From contig NZ_CP149822.1 of assembly GCF_038396755.1 (NCBI RefSeq), positions 2,604,001 through 2,668,000 on the forward strand: DNA of 64,000 nucleotides, given 5' to 3'. Every line of letters begins with the position of its first letter. Position 1 is the stretch's first letter. The notes below the pieces were generated by a model. The model was not told the DNA's origin. It made no database searches and saw only the letters and a list, made by a program, of their open reading frames with translations. A program made the position numbers and the translations under genes. Positions 1 to 8,269 of the stretch are shown here, piece after piece. This stretch comes from Chitinophaga pollutisoli (lineage in GTDB: Bacteria; Bacteroidota; Bacteroidia; Chitinophagales; Chitinophagaceae).

Positions 1-412
1 CTTCCAGGTTGATGCCCCCGAAAGTGGGCTCCATGGCTTTCACCACGCGCACGAATTCGTCTACGTCTTTCGTATTCAGTTCTATATCGAAAACATCGAT
101 GTCTGCGAAAATTTTGAACAGTACGCCTTTACCTTCCATCACGGGTTTGCCGGCTTCGGGGCCGATGTCGCCCAGGCCGAGCACTGCCGTGCCGTTGCTG
201 ATAACGGCTACGAGGTTGCCTTTTGCGGTGTATTTGTACACATTCTCCACGTCTCTCGCGATCTCCTTGCAAGGCTCCGCCACACCGGGCGAGTAGGCCA
301 GCGAAAGATCCCACTGCGTCTTGGTGTCTTTGGTCGGGATGACTTCGATTTTGCCGGGGCGCCCTTTTGCATGGTAATCGAGCGCGTCCTGCTTGTTCAG
401 TTTCTTGGCCAT
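1..412 (-). CDS. maeB: NADP-dependent malic enzyme, N-terminal part (cut by window edge)
   Basis: Only the first 137 codons lie in the window; the 3' part is beyond base 1. The protein starts [20 protein letters not shown] and continues with the malic enzyme N-terminal domain, including the Y-S-P-G-V-A-E-P segment (about residues 41-48), which carries the conserved Tyr region, and the [12 protein letters not shown] motif (about 75-86). Malic enzyme decarboxylates malate to pyruvate in the cytoplasm and makes NAD(P)H. The opening resembles the long MaeB form, which carries a C-terminal phosphotransacetylase-like domain, but that half cannot be seen here, so the cofactor and the domain fusion are inferred. 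The ATG at 412 is the natural start; upstream is a 115-base gap shared with a divergent gene. Confidence 0.88.
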   Translation of the reverse strand, partial: MAKKLNKQDALDYHAKGRPGKIEVIPTKDTKTQWDLSLAYSPGVAEPCKEIARDVENVYKYTAKGNLVAVISNGTAVLGLGDIGPEAGKPVMEGKGVLFKIFADIDVFDIELNTKDVDEFVRVVKAMEPTFGGINLE

Positions 413-527
413 AAAAAGATTGAATTGGGGCTGCAATATACGGACTTCGGGCCGAACGGGCCTTAAATGCCTCCCCATTGTTGGTTAAAATTGCTTACTT
501 TTACGCTGTTAAACATTCGCTTTTAAT

Positions 528-977
528 ATGATACAACGCATACAAAGCCTTTGGCTCCTTCTTGCGGCCGTTGCCGGCGTAGCCGTCGCCCGCTTCGATC
601 TGTGGAAAGCCACCTACACCAAAGGCGCCGCCGCAGGCACGGATATTTTCAACGCCACATCCAACTACATGGTTTTCATCCTGTTGATCATTAGCATCCT
701 CCTGTCTGCCGGTTGTATCTTCCTGTATAAAAACCGCAAACTGCAATTCCGCCTGACGGTCGTGAACCTGCTCCTTTCCGTGGGCATCCTGGCGCTCATC
801 TACCTGAAAATCGGGGAAAGCGCGCAAAAGCTGGCGGCAGACGGCGCCGTGAGCATTCGCGGCTCTTATCTCATCCCCGCCTTCCTCCCCGTGGTGATGA
901 TTGTTTGCCTCTTCCTGGCGGCACGCGGCATCTACAAAGATGAAAAGCTCATCAAATCGCTGGACCGCCTCCGCTGA
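528..977 (+). CDS. DUF4293 family membrane protein
   Basis: A 149-residue protein with four predicted membrane segments, at about residues 5-22, 45-65, 75-95 and 112-132, and short loops. The opening MIQRIQSLWLLLAAVAG is typical of DUF4293, a Bacteroidota family of four-helix inner membrane proteins with no known function. The ATG follows an A/T-rich leader and divergently faces the malic enzyme gene. A Rho-independent terminator sits about 20 bases after the stop, so it is probably a single-gene unit. Family assignment is from the opening and the topology; no role can be read from the sequence. Confidence 0.8.
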   Translation: MIQRIQSLWLLLAAVAGVAVARFDLWKATYTKGAAAGTDIFNATSNYMVFILLIISILLSAGCIFLYKNRKLQFRLTVVNLLLSVGILALIYLKIGESAQKLAADGAVSIRGSYLIPAFLPVVMIVCLFLAARGIYKDEKLIKSLDRLR

Positions 978-998
978 TCCGCGATTGCCACCATATGC

Positions 999-1027
999 AA
1001 GCCCTCCGCATGCCGGGGGGCTTTTCT
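999..1027 (+). terminator. Rho-independent terminator after DUF4293 gene
   Basis: Stem AAGCCCTCC / GGGGGGCTT with one G-T pair and a 7-base loop, followed by TTTTCTGTTT on the plus strand. Confidence 0.7.
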
Positions 1028-1041
1028 GTTTCGACAGGGGC

Positions 1042-1118
1042 AACTGTATAATTACTGTATAGTTACTGTATAGTTCCTATATGGTTACTGTATAGTTACT
1101 GTATACTAACTGTAACCG
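1042..1118. repeat. Seven-copy 11-bp tandem repeat (TACTGTATAGT type)
   Basis: Contiguous 11-bp units with unchanging length: AACTGTATAAT, TACTGTATAGT, TACTGTATAGT, TCCTATATGGT, TACTGTATAGT, TACTGTATACT, AACTGTAACCG. The array lies between the terminators of two convergent genes (DUF4293 gene and uvrA), so it is not an upstream promoter region of either. A period of 11 bp places each copy on roughly the same face of the helix. Confidence 0.85.
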
Positions 1119-1207
1119 AGCCCCCAGGCGAAAATACACAGTAACTATGCGGAAAATATCCCATATCCATCCTTTAACTACAGAGTTAACCTACATTTAT
1201 TAACAAA

Positions 1208-1236
1208 AAAGCCGGCTGAACGGATCAGCCGGCTTT
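1208..1236 (-). terminator. Rho-independent terminator of uvrA
   Basis: Perfect stem AGCCGGCTGA / TCAGCCGGCT around ACGGA. Read on the minus strand it ends in TTTTTTGTTA, 20-odd bases after the uvrA stop. Confidence 0.85.
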
Positions 1237-1254
1237 CGTGTCATATATTTCCGT

Positions 1255-4059
1255 TTACAGGAATTTCCCTGTATAACTGTCTTTCACTTTCTTCAGTCCT
1301 TCGGGCTGACCGGCGTACAGCAGCGTTCCGCCGCCTTCGCCGCCTTCCGGCCCCAGGTCTATCACCCAATCCGCCGAGCGGATCACGTCGAGGTTGTGTT
1401 CGATCACCAGCACGCTGTGCCCCTGGTCGATGAGCGCGTTGAAAGAATCCAGCAGCTTCTTGATGTCGTGGAAGTGCAGACCGGTGGTAGGCTCGTCGAA
1501 GATGAAGAGGATATGCCCCTGCGCCTTGCCTTTGCCCAGGAACGACGCCAGCTTCACACGCTGCGCTTCCCCGCCCGAAAGCGTATCGCTCGACTGCCCC
1601 AGCTTCACATAGCCCAGGCCCACATCGCTCAACGGTTTGATCCTGGCGATAACATCTTTCTCCTCTTTAAAGAATTCGATCGCCTCATCCACGCCCAGTT
1701 CCAGGATATCGAAGATATTTTTCCCTTTGTACTGCACTTCGAGCACTTCGTCTTTGAAGCGCTTCCCGCCGCAGGTTTCGCAGGTCAGGTGTACGTCTGC
1801 CAGGAACTGCATTTCCACGATCACTTCGCCTTCGCCCTTGCAGGTGTCGCAGCGCCCGCCGTCCACGTTGAATGAAAAATGCTTGGGCTGGAAGCCGCGC
1901 ATCTTGCTCAGGGGCTGTTTGGCGAACAGGTCGCGGATTTCGTCATATGCCTTGATGTAGGTAACCGGGTTGGAACGGCTGGATTTGCCGATGGGGTTCT
2001 GGTCCACCATTTCGATCTGGGTGATGAAATCCATATCGCCTTTCATCACGCGGTACTGGCCCACACGGTCGGTAAACTCCCCTTTCAGCTTCATGAGCGC
2101 CGGGTAGAGAATCTGCTTCACAAGCGTGGTTTTCCCGGATCCGGACACACCGCTCACCACCGTGAAAATCCCCAGAGGAAATTCCACATCCACGTTCTTC
2201 AGGTTATTCTGCCGGCAGCCTTCCAGCTGGATGGAGCGCTTCCACTTGCGGAGGTGCGCCGGCGGCTCCAGGCGGTAGTGGCCGCTGAGGTATTTGCCGG
2301 TGAGGCTCTTGCCGTCTTTCAATATTTCGGGATAAGTGCCCGAGAAGGTCACCTCGCCGCCGAGGTGGCTCGCCAGTGGGCCCATGTCGATAATGTAATC
2401 GGCTTTTTCCATCATCTGCTCGTCGTGTTCCACCACTACTACGGTGTTGCCGAGGTCGCGCAGCTCATGCAGCACCCGGATGAGCCGGTGCGTATCGCGG
2501 GCATGCAGCCCGATGCTCGGCTCGTCGAGGATGTAGAGGGAATTGGTGAGGTTGCTGCCCAGGGTACGCGTCAGCTGGATGCGCTGGCTTTCGCCGCCCG
2601 ACAGCGTATTGGCCACCCGGTTCAGGGTAAGATAACCCAATCCCACGTCCAGCAATGTTTTCAGCCGGTGGTTGATCTCGATGAGGATCCTTTTGGCCAC
2701 TTGCTGCTGGTATTCGCTCAGTTCGAGGTTGTCGAACCAGACTTTCAGCTTCTCCACAGGCATGTCTACCAACTCCGAAATCCCCTTGCCGCTCACTTTC
2801 ACGTACGTGGCTTCCTGGCGGAGGCGGGCGCCGTGGCAGGTGGGGCAGATGGTCCGCCCGCGGTAACGGGCCTGCATTACGCGGTATTGCACCTTGTAGA
2901 GATTCTGCTCTACCATCTTGAAGAATTCGTTGATACCGTAGAAGTGCTCGTTGCCTGACCAGAGCAGCTCCAGCTGCTCGTCGGTAAGGTCGGAGATGGG
3001 TTTATGGACGGGGAAATTGAATTTGCGGGAAGATTTGATGAGCGCTTCCTTGTATTCGCCCATCTTTTCGCCGCGCCATGGCGCGATGGCCCCTTCGAAC
3101 ACGCTGAGGCGCTTGTCGGGGATCACGAGGTCGCGGTCGATCCCCAGCACCTGGCCGAAACCTTCGCAGGTGGGGCAGGCGCCGTAAGGGTTATTGAAGG
3201 AGAAAAGGTTCGGAACAGGCTCTTCGAACTGGATGCCGTCCAGCTCGAAGCGGTTGGAGAATACGGGCCCCAGCTTGCCGTCGACCTCCAGGGTGCAATA
3301 TCCCTCGCTTTCGTAGAAGGAGGTTTGCACGGAGTCGGCGATGCGGTGCTTGTCGTCTTCTTCGAAGTCTTTCACCACGATGCGGTCGATCAGCACGAAT
3401 GTATCGGCGGCGATTTTCGGGGCTTTTTCTTCCATCAGCTCCTCGATCCGGACGAGCGCGCCGCCTGCGTAGAGCCTGGAAAAGCCTTTCTGCATGAGGA
3501 TATTAAGCTCTTCCAGCGGCTTGCGGTTGGCATGCTGGCGGAAGGGGACGAGTATCTGGACTTTGGCGCCCTGGGGGAGTTTTGAGATGTAGTCCACCAC
3601 ATCGGCCACTTCGTGCTTTTTGACGAGCTGGCCGGTAACGGGAGAAAAGGTTTGCCCGGCGCGGGAAAAGAGCAGGCGGAGGTAATCGTAGATCTCGGTC
3701 ATGGAGCCTACGGTGGACCTGGGCGTGCGGGTCACCACTTTTTGTTCGATGGCGATGGCGGGACAGATGCCTTTTATATAATCGACGTCCGGTTTGTTCA
3801 TCCGCATGAGGAACTGGCGGGCGTATGCGCTGAGGCTTTCCGCATAGCGGCGCTGGCCTTCGGCGTAGAGGGTGTCCATCGTGAGGCTGGACTTTCCCGA
3901 TCCGCTCACACCGGTGACAACCACGAGCTGGTTCCTGGGGATGGAGACGCTGACATTTTTAAGATTATGCACCCTCGCTCCCTTGATAAAGATGGCGTCA
4001 GGAGCGCTAACTGGTTCACGTTCAACGGTTTTTTCCTTGGATTTGACTTTTGCGCACAT
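1255..4059 (-). CDS. uvrA: Excinuclease ABC subunit UvrA
   Basis: A 934-residue protein, full length for UvrA, the damage-sensing ATPase of nucleotide excision repair. It has two ABC modules: Walker A sites GVSGSGKSSL (about residue 50) and GVSGSGKTTL (about 640), two signature motifs LSGGESQR and LSGGEAQR, and two Walker B segments ending in LDEPS and FDEPT. Cys pairs CPTC (twice in the first half) and CDTC / CETC (second half) form the zinc modules. The ATG at 4059 is the first start in frame and gives a family-like N-terminus after a short charged leader. It stands alone between its own terminator and a divergent ECF sigma gene. No sign of truncation. Some genomes carry a second uvrA; nothing here tells which paralogue this is. 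Confidence 0.97.
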   Translation of the reverse strand: MCAKVKSKEKTVEREPVSAPDAIFIKGARVHNLKNVSVSIPRNQLVVVTGVSGSGKSSLTMDTLYAEGQRRYAESLSAYARQFLMRMNKPDVDYIKGICPAIAIEQKVVTRTPRSTVGSMTEIYDYLRLLFSRAGQTFSPVTGQLVKKHEVADVVDYISKLPQGAKVQILVPFRQHANRKPLEELNILMQKGFSRLYAGGALVRIEELMEEKAPKIAADTFVLIDRIVVKDFEEDDKHRIADSVQTSFYESEGYCTLEVDGKLGPVFSNRFELDGIQFEEPVPNLFSFNNPYGACPTCEGFGQVLGIDRDLVIPDKRLSVFEGAIAPWRGEKMGEYKEALIKSSRKFNFPVHKPISDLTDEQLELLWSGNEHFYGINEFFKMVEQNLYKVQYRVMQARYRGRTICPTCHGARLRQEATYVKVSGKGISELVDMPVEKLKVWFDNLELSEYQQQVAKRILIEINHRLKTLLDVGLGYLTLNRVANTLSGGESQRIQLTRTLGSNLTNSLYILDEPSIGLHARDTHRLIRVLHELRDLGNTVVVVEHDEQMMEKADYIIDMGPLASHLGGEVTFSGTYPEILKDGKSLTGKYLSGHYRLEPPAHLRKWKRSIQLEGCRQNNLKNVDVEFPLGIFTVVSGVSGSGKTTLVKQILYPALMKLKGEFTDRVGQYRVMKGDMDFITQIEMVDQNPIGKSSRSNPVTYIKAYDEIRDLFAKQPLSKMRGFQPKHFSFNVDGGRCDTCKGEGEVIVEMQFLADVHLTCETCGGKRFKDEVLEVQYKGKNIFDILELGVDEAIEFFKEEKDVIARIKPLSDVGLGYVKLGQSSDTLSGGEAQRVKLASFLGKGKAQGHILFIFDEPTTGLHFHDIKKLLDSFNALIDQGHSVLVIEHNLDVIRSADWVIDLGPEGGEGGGTLLYAGQPEGLKKVKDSYTGKFL

Positions 4060-4105
4060 AAGGATTACAAATGTACGTATTAACGGGTATTTTACAGGAA
4101 GCTTG

Positions 4106-4135
4106 TTGTTTTATTCAACTATTCCGTTATATTTG
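4106..4135 (+). promoter_or_regulatory. Bacteroidota-type promoter (TTG-N19-TATATTTG)
   Basis: TTG at 4106-4108, a 19-base spacer and TATATTTG at 4128-4135 match the known Bacteroidota housekeeping consensus (-33 TTTG, -7 TAnnTTTG, spacer 19-21). It would drive the sigma factor gene at 4279 with a leader of about 140 bases. Confidence 0.6.
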
Positions 4136-4278
4136 CATTGACCGGTATGCTTATACCTAGTTCACCCCGGTTGGATTCATCACAAAAAATTGTACATTAT
4201 CGTTCGACTTTTACGCTACTAAACAACCTACTGACGGCAACGTCCGTACTATTTACTAACCGCTATTGGTAGACGTAT

Positions 4279-4860
4279 ATGCAAGTAATGTACAAGCTGA
4301 ACGATGAACAACTCATCACACTGTTCAAAAAGGGCCATGCTTCCGCTCTGGAAGAGTTGGTTTACCGTCATAAGGACAAACTTTTCACTTCCATCGTATT
4401 ACTCGTTAAAGACAGTTTTCTTGCTGAGGATATCTTCCAGGACACCTTCATCAAGATCATTGATACCATACGTGCCGACCGATACACTGAGAAAGGAAAA
4501 TTTCTGCCCTGGGCGATGCGCATCGCGCACAACCTTTGTGTGGATTATTTCAGGAAAGTCAAGCGTACGCCGGTAATCAAGACCGGAGACGATAAAGATA
4601 TTTTCAATGTGCTGAATTTCAGCGAGCCCAGCGCCGAAGAGAAAATGATGACGCGGCAAAGCCACAACAACGTGCGCCGCATGCTGGACCTCCTCCCTGA
4701 AGAACAGCGCGAAGTTATTATTCTCCGCCATTATGCGGACCTCAGCTTCAAGGAGATCGCGGACCTCACGCAGGTGAGCATCAACACCGCCCTTGGCCGT
4801 ATGCGGTACGGCCTGATCAATCTCCGGAAGATGATGACGGAAAAACAGATTTGTTTGTAA
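4279..4860 (+). CDS. ECF-type RNA polymerase sigma-70 factor
   Basis: 193 residues, the usual length of an ECF sigma factor. Region 2 covers about residues 25-95 and includes the L-A-E-D-I-F-Q-D-T-F-I-K motif typical of region 2.2. Region 4 covers about 135-185, with L-P-E-E-Q-R-E-V and the helix-turn-helix L-S-F-K-E-I-A-D. It would direct RNA polymerase to an unknown regulon. A second ATG at 4288 (MYKLNDEQ) is an equally good start. No FecR-like anti-sigma gene is adjacent, unlike the second ECF factor at 56.6 kb. A strong promoter lies 140 bases upstream and a terminator follows the stop, so it is monocistronic. Confidence 0.92.
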   Translation: MQVMYKLNDEQLITLFKKGHASALEELVYRHKDKLFTSIVLLVKDSFLAEDIFQDTFIKIIDTIRADRYTEKGKFLPWAMRIAHNLCVDYFRKVKRTPVIKTGDDKDIFNVLNFSEPSAEEKMMTRQSHNNVRRMLDLLPEEQREVIILRHYADLSFKEIADLTQVSINTALGRMRYGLINLRKMMTEKQICL

Positions 4861-4883
4861 TGCCCTTTTTTTGCTTGCCATGA

Positions 4884-4920
4884 ACGGGCGGTAAGATGCA
4901 AGTCTACCGCTCGTTTTTTT
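4884..4920 (+). terminator. Rho-independent terminator after ECF sigma gene
   Basis: Stem ACGGGCGGTA / TACCGCTCGT with one G-T pair, then TTTTTTT. It touches the 3' end of the convergent EamA gene. Confidence 0.8.
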
Positions 4921-5815
4921 ATTTCCCCTTCCCTATCATCAATACTCCCGTGAGCACGAGCGCCGTTCCCGCCAGCTGCTCCCAGGTAATCGGTTCCCCC
5001 AGGAAAATATATGCCTGGACAATAGTCGCCACCGGTCCGATGCTGGTCACGATCGCCGTATTCCCCGACCCGATCTTGCGGATGCCTTCGCTGGTGAGGA
5101 AGGTTGGGATGACGGTGGATACGATCGCCATCTGGAAACACAGCCAGTAGGTTTCCCTGCTGAAATGGCGCACCTCCGCGCCGTGGGTTACAAAATATTG
5201 CGCAAAAATTCCCAGCGACGCAAAGCAAAGCGCATACGCCGTAAACTTCATCGACCCCACTTTCGGGATGATCTCCCCGCCGCCTACGATATAAAAAGCA
5301 TACGTCACCGCGCAACCCAGCACCAGCAGGCACCCCGTGATCACCCCCGGGCTCCATTCCTGCCGGATGTCGCCCACGAACACTACCAGCATCCCCGCGT
5401 AAGCGATCGCCAGGGCCAGGAACTGCGTACGGGTCACCTTCCGCTTGAAGGCCACCGCGCCGATCAGCAACGCGAATGTGGGATAGAGGAACAGGATCAG
5501 CCGCTCCAGCCCCGCCGAAATGTAGGCCAGCCCCAGGAAATCGAGGAGGCTGCTGATGTAATACCCCAGCAGGCCCAAACCCGCCACCCAGCACCATTGC
5601 TTCGGGGTCAGTTTCACATTGTCGGGCCGGCGGTAAAGTACGATGGCGGTGATGACGTAGAACGGGAGTGCGAAAGCCATCCGCAGCGCCAGCATGGAAA
5701 TGGCGTCTATGGCTTCCGTCCGGTAGATGAGTTTGACGTAAATGGCTTTGGCGCTGAACATCATCGCGCCCACAAGGGCCATGGCGTAGCCAAGCGCATA
5801 ATTAGACCTGTTCAT
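4919..5815 (-). CDS. EamA (DMT) family transporter
   Basis: About 298 residues with ten hydrophobic segments arranged as two repeats of five, the EamA drug/metabolite transporter fold; such proteins export amino acids, nucleotides or other small metabolites across the inner membrane. The second half contains A-G-T-A-L-V-L-T-G-V-L-M-I-G, the usual EamA tail. The frame can be extended to a GTG at 5848, but the ATG at 5815 (MNRSNYALGY) gives the normal short N-terminus and I prefer it. It lies downstream of, and in the same direction as, the thiolase gene, with hairpins between them. The substrate cannot be predicted. Confidence 0.88.
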   Translation of the reverse strand: MNRSNYALGYAMALVGAMMFSAKAIYVKLIYRTEAIDAISMLALRMAFALPFYVITAIVLYRRPDNVKLTPKQWCWVAGLGLLGYYISSLLDFLGLAYISAGLERLILFLYPTFALLIGAVAFKRKVTRTQFLALAIAYAGMLVVFVGDIRQEWSPGVITGCLLVLGCAVTYAFYIVGGGEIIPKVGSMKFTAYALCFASLGIFAQYFVTHGAEVRHFSRETYWLCFQMAIVSTVIPTFLTSEGIRKIGSGNTAIVTSIGPVATIVQAYIFLGEPITWEQLAGTALVLTGVLMIGKGK

Positions 5816-5830
5816 GGTATTGGTAAGGGC

Positions 5831-5886
5831 CCTGCCGGTTGGGATCACCGGCAGGACCGGCTATTGGGTATCCCGGAATCCGGGAT
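5831..5886 (-). terminator. Two hairpins between thiolase and EamA genes
   Basis: Perfect arms CCTGCCGGT / ACCGGCAGG at 5831-5855 and the palindrome ATCCCGGAATCCGGGAT at 5870-5886, which touches the thiolase stop. Neither has a clear T run on the minus strand, so termination is only possible, not certain. Confidence 0.4.
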
Positions 5887-7085
5887 CAGACTTTTTCATA
5901 TACGATGGCCGCACCCTGGCCCACGCCTACGCACATCGTGGCCAGCCCGTATTTCGCGCCTTCGCGGCGCTGCATTTCGTGCAGGAGGGTGGTGGTGATG
6001 CGTGCACCGCTGCAGCCCAGCGGGTGGCCGATGGCGATGGAACCGCCGTTGGGATTGATTTTCGACGGATCGAGCTTCAGTTCGCGGATGCAGGCGAGTG
6101 ACTGCGCCGCGAAGGCCTCGTTCAGTTCGATCACATCCAGGTCGGCCACGCGGATGCCGCTGCGCTGCAGGGCTTTGACGGTGGCGGGCACCGGCCCGAT
6201 GCCCATGATGGCCGGGTCTACCCCTGCCACGCCCATCCCCCGGATCATAGCCAGCGGCGTAAGGTCGAACCGTTTGAGTGCGGCTTCGGAGACGATCAGC
6301 ACCGCCGAGGCGCCGTCGTTGATGCCGGAAGAGTTGCCGGCCGTTACGGTACCGTCTTTGGCGAAGGCGGGACGGAGGTCCGCCAGCTTCTGGAGGCTCG
6401 TTTCGCGGGGGTGCTCATCGGCTGAGAAAACCACTTTATCCTGTTTGTTGGGGGTGATTTCCACGGGAATGATTTCCTGCTGCCAGATCCCTGCCTGGAG
6501 GGCTTCTTTGTATTTGGATTGCGATTCGAAGGCGAAGCGGTCCTGGTCTTCCCGGGAGATTTTCCATTCCCGGGCCACGTTCTCGGCGGTTTCGCCCATG
6601 GAGAAAGGGTAGTAGCGGTCGGCGAGCTGTTTATTGGTGAAGCGCCAGCCGATGGTGGAGTCGTAGATCTCGGTTTTGCGGCTGAAGGCGCCGTCGGCCT
6701 TGGGCATCACGAGGGGCGCGCGGGTCATGCTTTCCACGCCACCGGCGATATAGACGTCCCCTTCTCCTACCATAACGGCCCTGGCGGCGTCCATGATGGC
6801 CTGGAGGCCGGAGGCGCAGAGGCGGTTGACGGTGTTGCCTGCTACGGACACGGGCATTCCGGCGAGGAGAACGGCCATGCGGGCCACGTCGCGGTTGTCT
6901 TCTCCGGCTTGATTAGTGGCGCCGGCGATCACGTCTTCCACGGCCGAGGGGTCGAGGGTGGGGTTCCGGGAGAGGAGGGACCGCAGCATGAGGGCCAGCA
7001 GGTCGTCGGGGCGGATGGAGCTCAGGGCGCCGCCATAGCGGCCGATGGGGCTTCTTACCGCGTCAACTATGTAAGCAGTTTGCAT
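5886..7085 (-). CDS. Thiolase family protein (acetyl-CoA acyltransferase, PcaF/PaaJ-like)
   Basis: 399 residues from the ATG at 7085 (MQTAYIVDAVRSPIGRYGGA); the frame runs 20 codons further upstream but that part is unlike thiolases. The acyl-accepting Cys lies in N-R-L-C-A-S-G (about residue 90), the catalytic His in G-H-P-L-G-C-S-G, and the second Cys in M-C-V-G-V-G-Q-G near the C-terminus. The opening I-G-R-Y-G-G-A-L-S-S is shared with beta-ketoadipyl-CoA thiolases (PcaF, PaaJ), so it may act on 3-oxoadipyl-CoA, but acetoacetyl-CoA or 3-ketoacyl-CoA use is equally possible because no other catabolic genes are next to it. It is divergent from rlmN. Confidence 0.92.
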   Translation of the reverse strand: MQTAYIVDAVRSPIGRYGGALSSIRPDDLLALMLRSLLSRNPTLDPSAVEDVIAGATNQAGEDNRDVARMAVLLAGMPVSVAGNTVNRLCASGLQAIMDAARAVMVGEGDVYIAGGVESMTRAPLVMPKADGAFSRKTEIYDSTIGWRFTNKQLADRYYPFSMGETAENVAREWKISREDQDRFAFESQSKYKEALQAGIWQQEIIPVEITPNKQDKVVFSADEHPRETSLQKLADLRPAFAKDGTVTAGNSSGINDGASAVLIVSEAALKRFDLTPLAMIRGMGVAGVDPAIMGIGPVPATVKALQRSGIRVADLDVIELNEAFAAQSLACIRELKLDPSKINPNGGSIAIGHPLGCSGARITTTLLHEMQRREGAKYGLATMCVGVGQGAAIVYEKV

Positions 7086-7180
7086 ACGTGAAATGGTTAG
7101 GAATTGCGAATGTAGGGCTTCCAATCCGGATAACCAGCCACACAAACGAATCTACAATTCGGCAATCCGAAAATCGGATG

Positions 7181-7188
7181 TACCTTTG
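7181..7188 (+). promoter_or_regulatory. TAnnTTTG element directly before rlmN
   Basis: TACCTTTG ends 4 bases before the rlmN ATG. As a -7 element it would start transcription at or next to the start codon. No matching -33 TTTG is visible at 19-21 bases. Confidence 0.4.
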
Positions 7189-7192
7189 CAGG

Positions 7193-8233
7193 ATGACGAG
7201 GAAGCAAAATATCCGGCACCTGACACTCCCCCAGCTGCGGGAGGTGTTTGGAGAGATGGGGGAAAAGCCGTTCAGGGCCCAGCAGGTGTACGAATGGATC
7301 TGGGCCAAGCAGGCGCCCGGGTTCGACGCCATGACCAACCTGAGCAAAAACCTCCGGGCCGGCCTGGAGGAGCGGTTTGACTTCCCCGCCGTAACCGTGG
7401 ACGCGACCCAGCAAAGTACCGATGGCACGATCAAGAGCCGTTTCCGCCTGCACGACGGGTACCTGGTGGAAGGGGTCCTCATCCCAACTTCCTCCCGTCA
7501 AACCGCCTGCGTATCCTCCCAGGTAGGCTGCAGCCTCAGCTGCAAATTCTGCGCTACCGGGTTTATGGACCGCAAGCGCAACCTCGAATTCGACGAAATT
7601 TTCGACGAAGTGGCGCTCATCAACCGGCAATCCATGGAATCAGCCGGTAAAAAGCTCACCAACATCGTATACATGGGCATGGGCGAACCGCTGCTCAACT
7701 ATAAAAATGTGCTGAAATCCATCGAAATGATCACCTCGCCCGACGGCCTGGCCATGAGCCCCAAAAGGATCACGGTGTCTACCGCAGGCGTCGCCAAGCA
7801 GATCAAGCAGCTGGGAGACGATAAAGTGCGCTTCAACCTCGCCCTTTCCCTCCACGCCGCCAACGATGAGAAACGCAGCGAGATCATGCCTATAAACGAT
7901 TCCAACAATCTCAAAAACCTCGTGGAAGCCCTTAATTACTTCTACAAGGCCACCGAAAACGAAATCAGCTTCGAATATATCCTGTTCAAGGACTTCAACG
8001 ATTCCCTCAAGGATGCAGATGAACTGATCAAAATTTACCGGCAGGTACCGGTAGACCTGGTGAATATCATCGAATACAACCCGATCGATAACGCCCGGTT
8101 CCAGAAGCCCTCGGAAGAAAAAACCACGGCTTTCATGGAGTACCTCGGTAAAAACCGCGTCAATGCCCGCCTCCGCAGAAGCCGTGGGAAGGATATCGAC
8201 GCCGCCTGCGGACAGCTCGCGAACAAAGCATAA
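7193..8233 (+). CDS. rlmN: 23S rRNA (adenine-C2)-methyltransferase RlmN
   Basis: 346 residues from the ATG at 7193 (MTRKQNIRHLTLPQLREVFG); an upstream in-frame ATG at 7088 would add 35 unrelated residues. RlmN is a radical SAM enzyme that methylates C2 of A2503 in 23S rRNA and A37 of some tRNAs. The radical SAM cluster motif is C-S-L-S-C-K-F-C (C-x3-C-x2-C) at about residues 116-123. The catalytic C-terminal Cys sits in D-A-A-C-G-Q-L. The G-M-G-E-P motif binds SAM. Length and motifs are normal. It is followed after 36 bases by an RluB-like gene and then an RluA-like gene, so three RNA-modifying enzymes lie in one plus-strand run. Confidence 0.97.
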   Translation: MTRKQNIRHLTLPQLREVFGEMGEKPFRAQQVYEWIWAKQAPGFDAMTNLSKNLRAGLEERFDFPAVTVDATQQSTDGTIKSRFRLHDGYLVEGVLIPTSSRQTACVSSQVGCSLSCKFCATGFMDRKRNLEFDEIFDEVALINRQSMESAGKKLTNIVYMGMGEPLLNYKNVLKSIEMITSPDGLAMSPKRITVSTAGVAKQIKQLGDDKVRFNLALSLHAANDEKRSEIMPINDSNNLKNLVEALNYFYKATENEISFEYILFKDFNDSLKDADELIKIYRQVPVDLVNIIEYNPIDNARFQKPSEEKTTAFMEYLGKNRVNARLRRSRGKDIDAACGQLANKA

Positions 8234-8269
8234 AACATACTGCAGGAATGCAGCAAACAATCATACAAC

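Noticed and set aside
1042..1118. CRISPR or transposon end
   Set aside because: 11-base units without spacers; no transposase or inverted ends nearby.
5165..5998. Plus-strand frame of 277 codons
   Set aside because: Antisense of the EamA transporter and thiolase genes, with Arg/His/Gln-rich composition.
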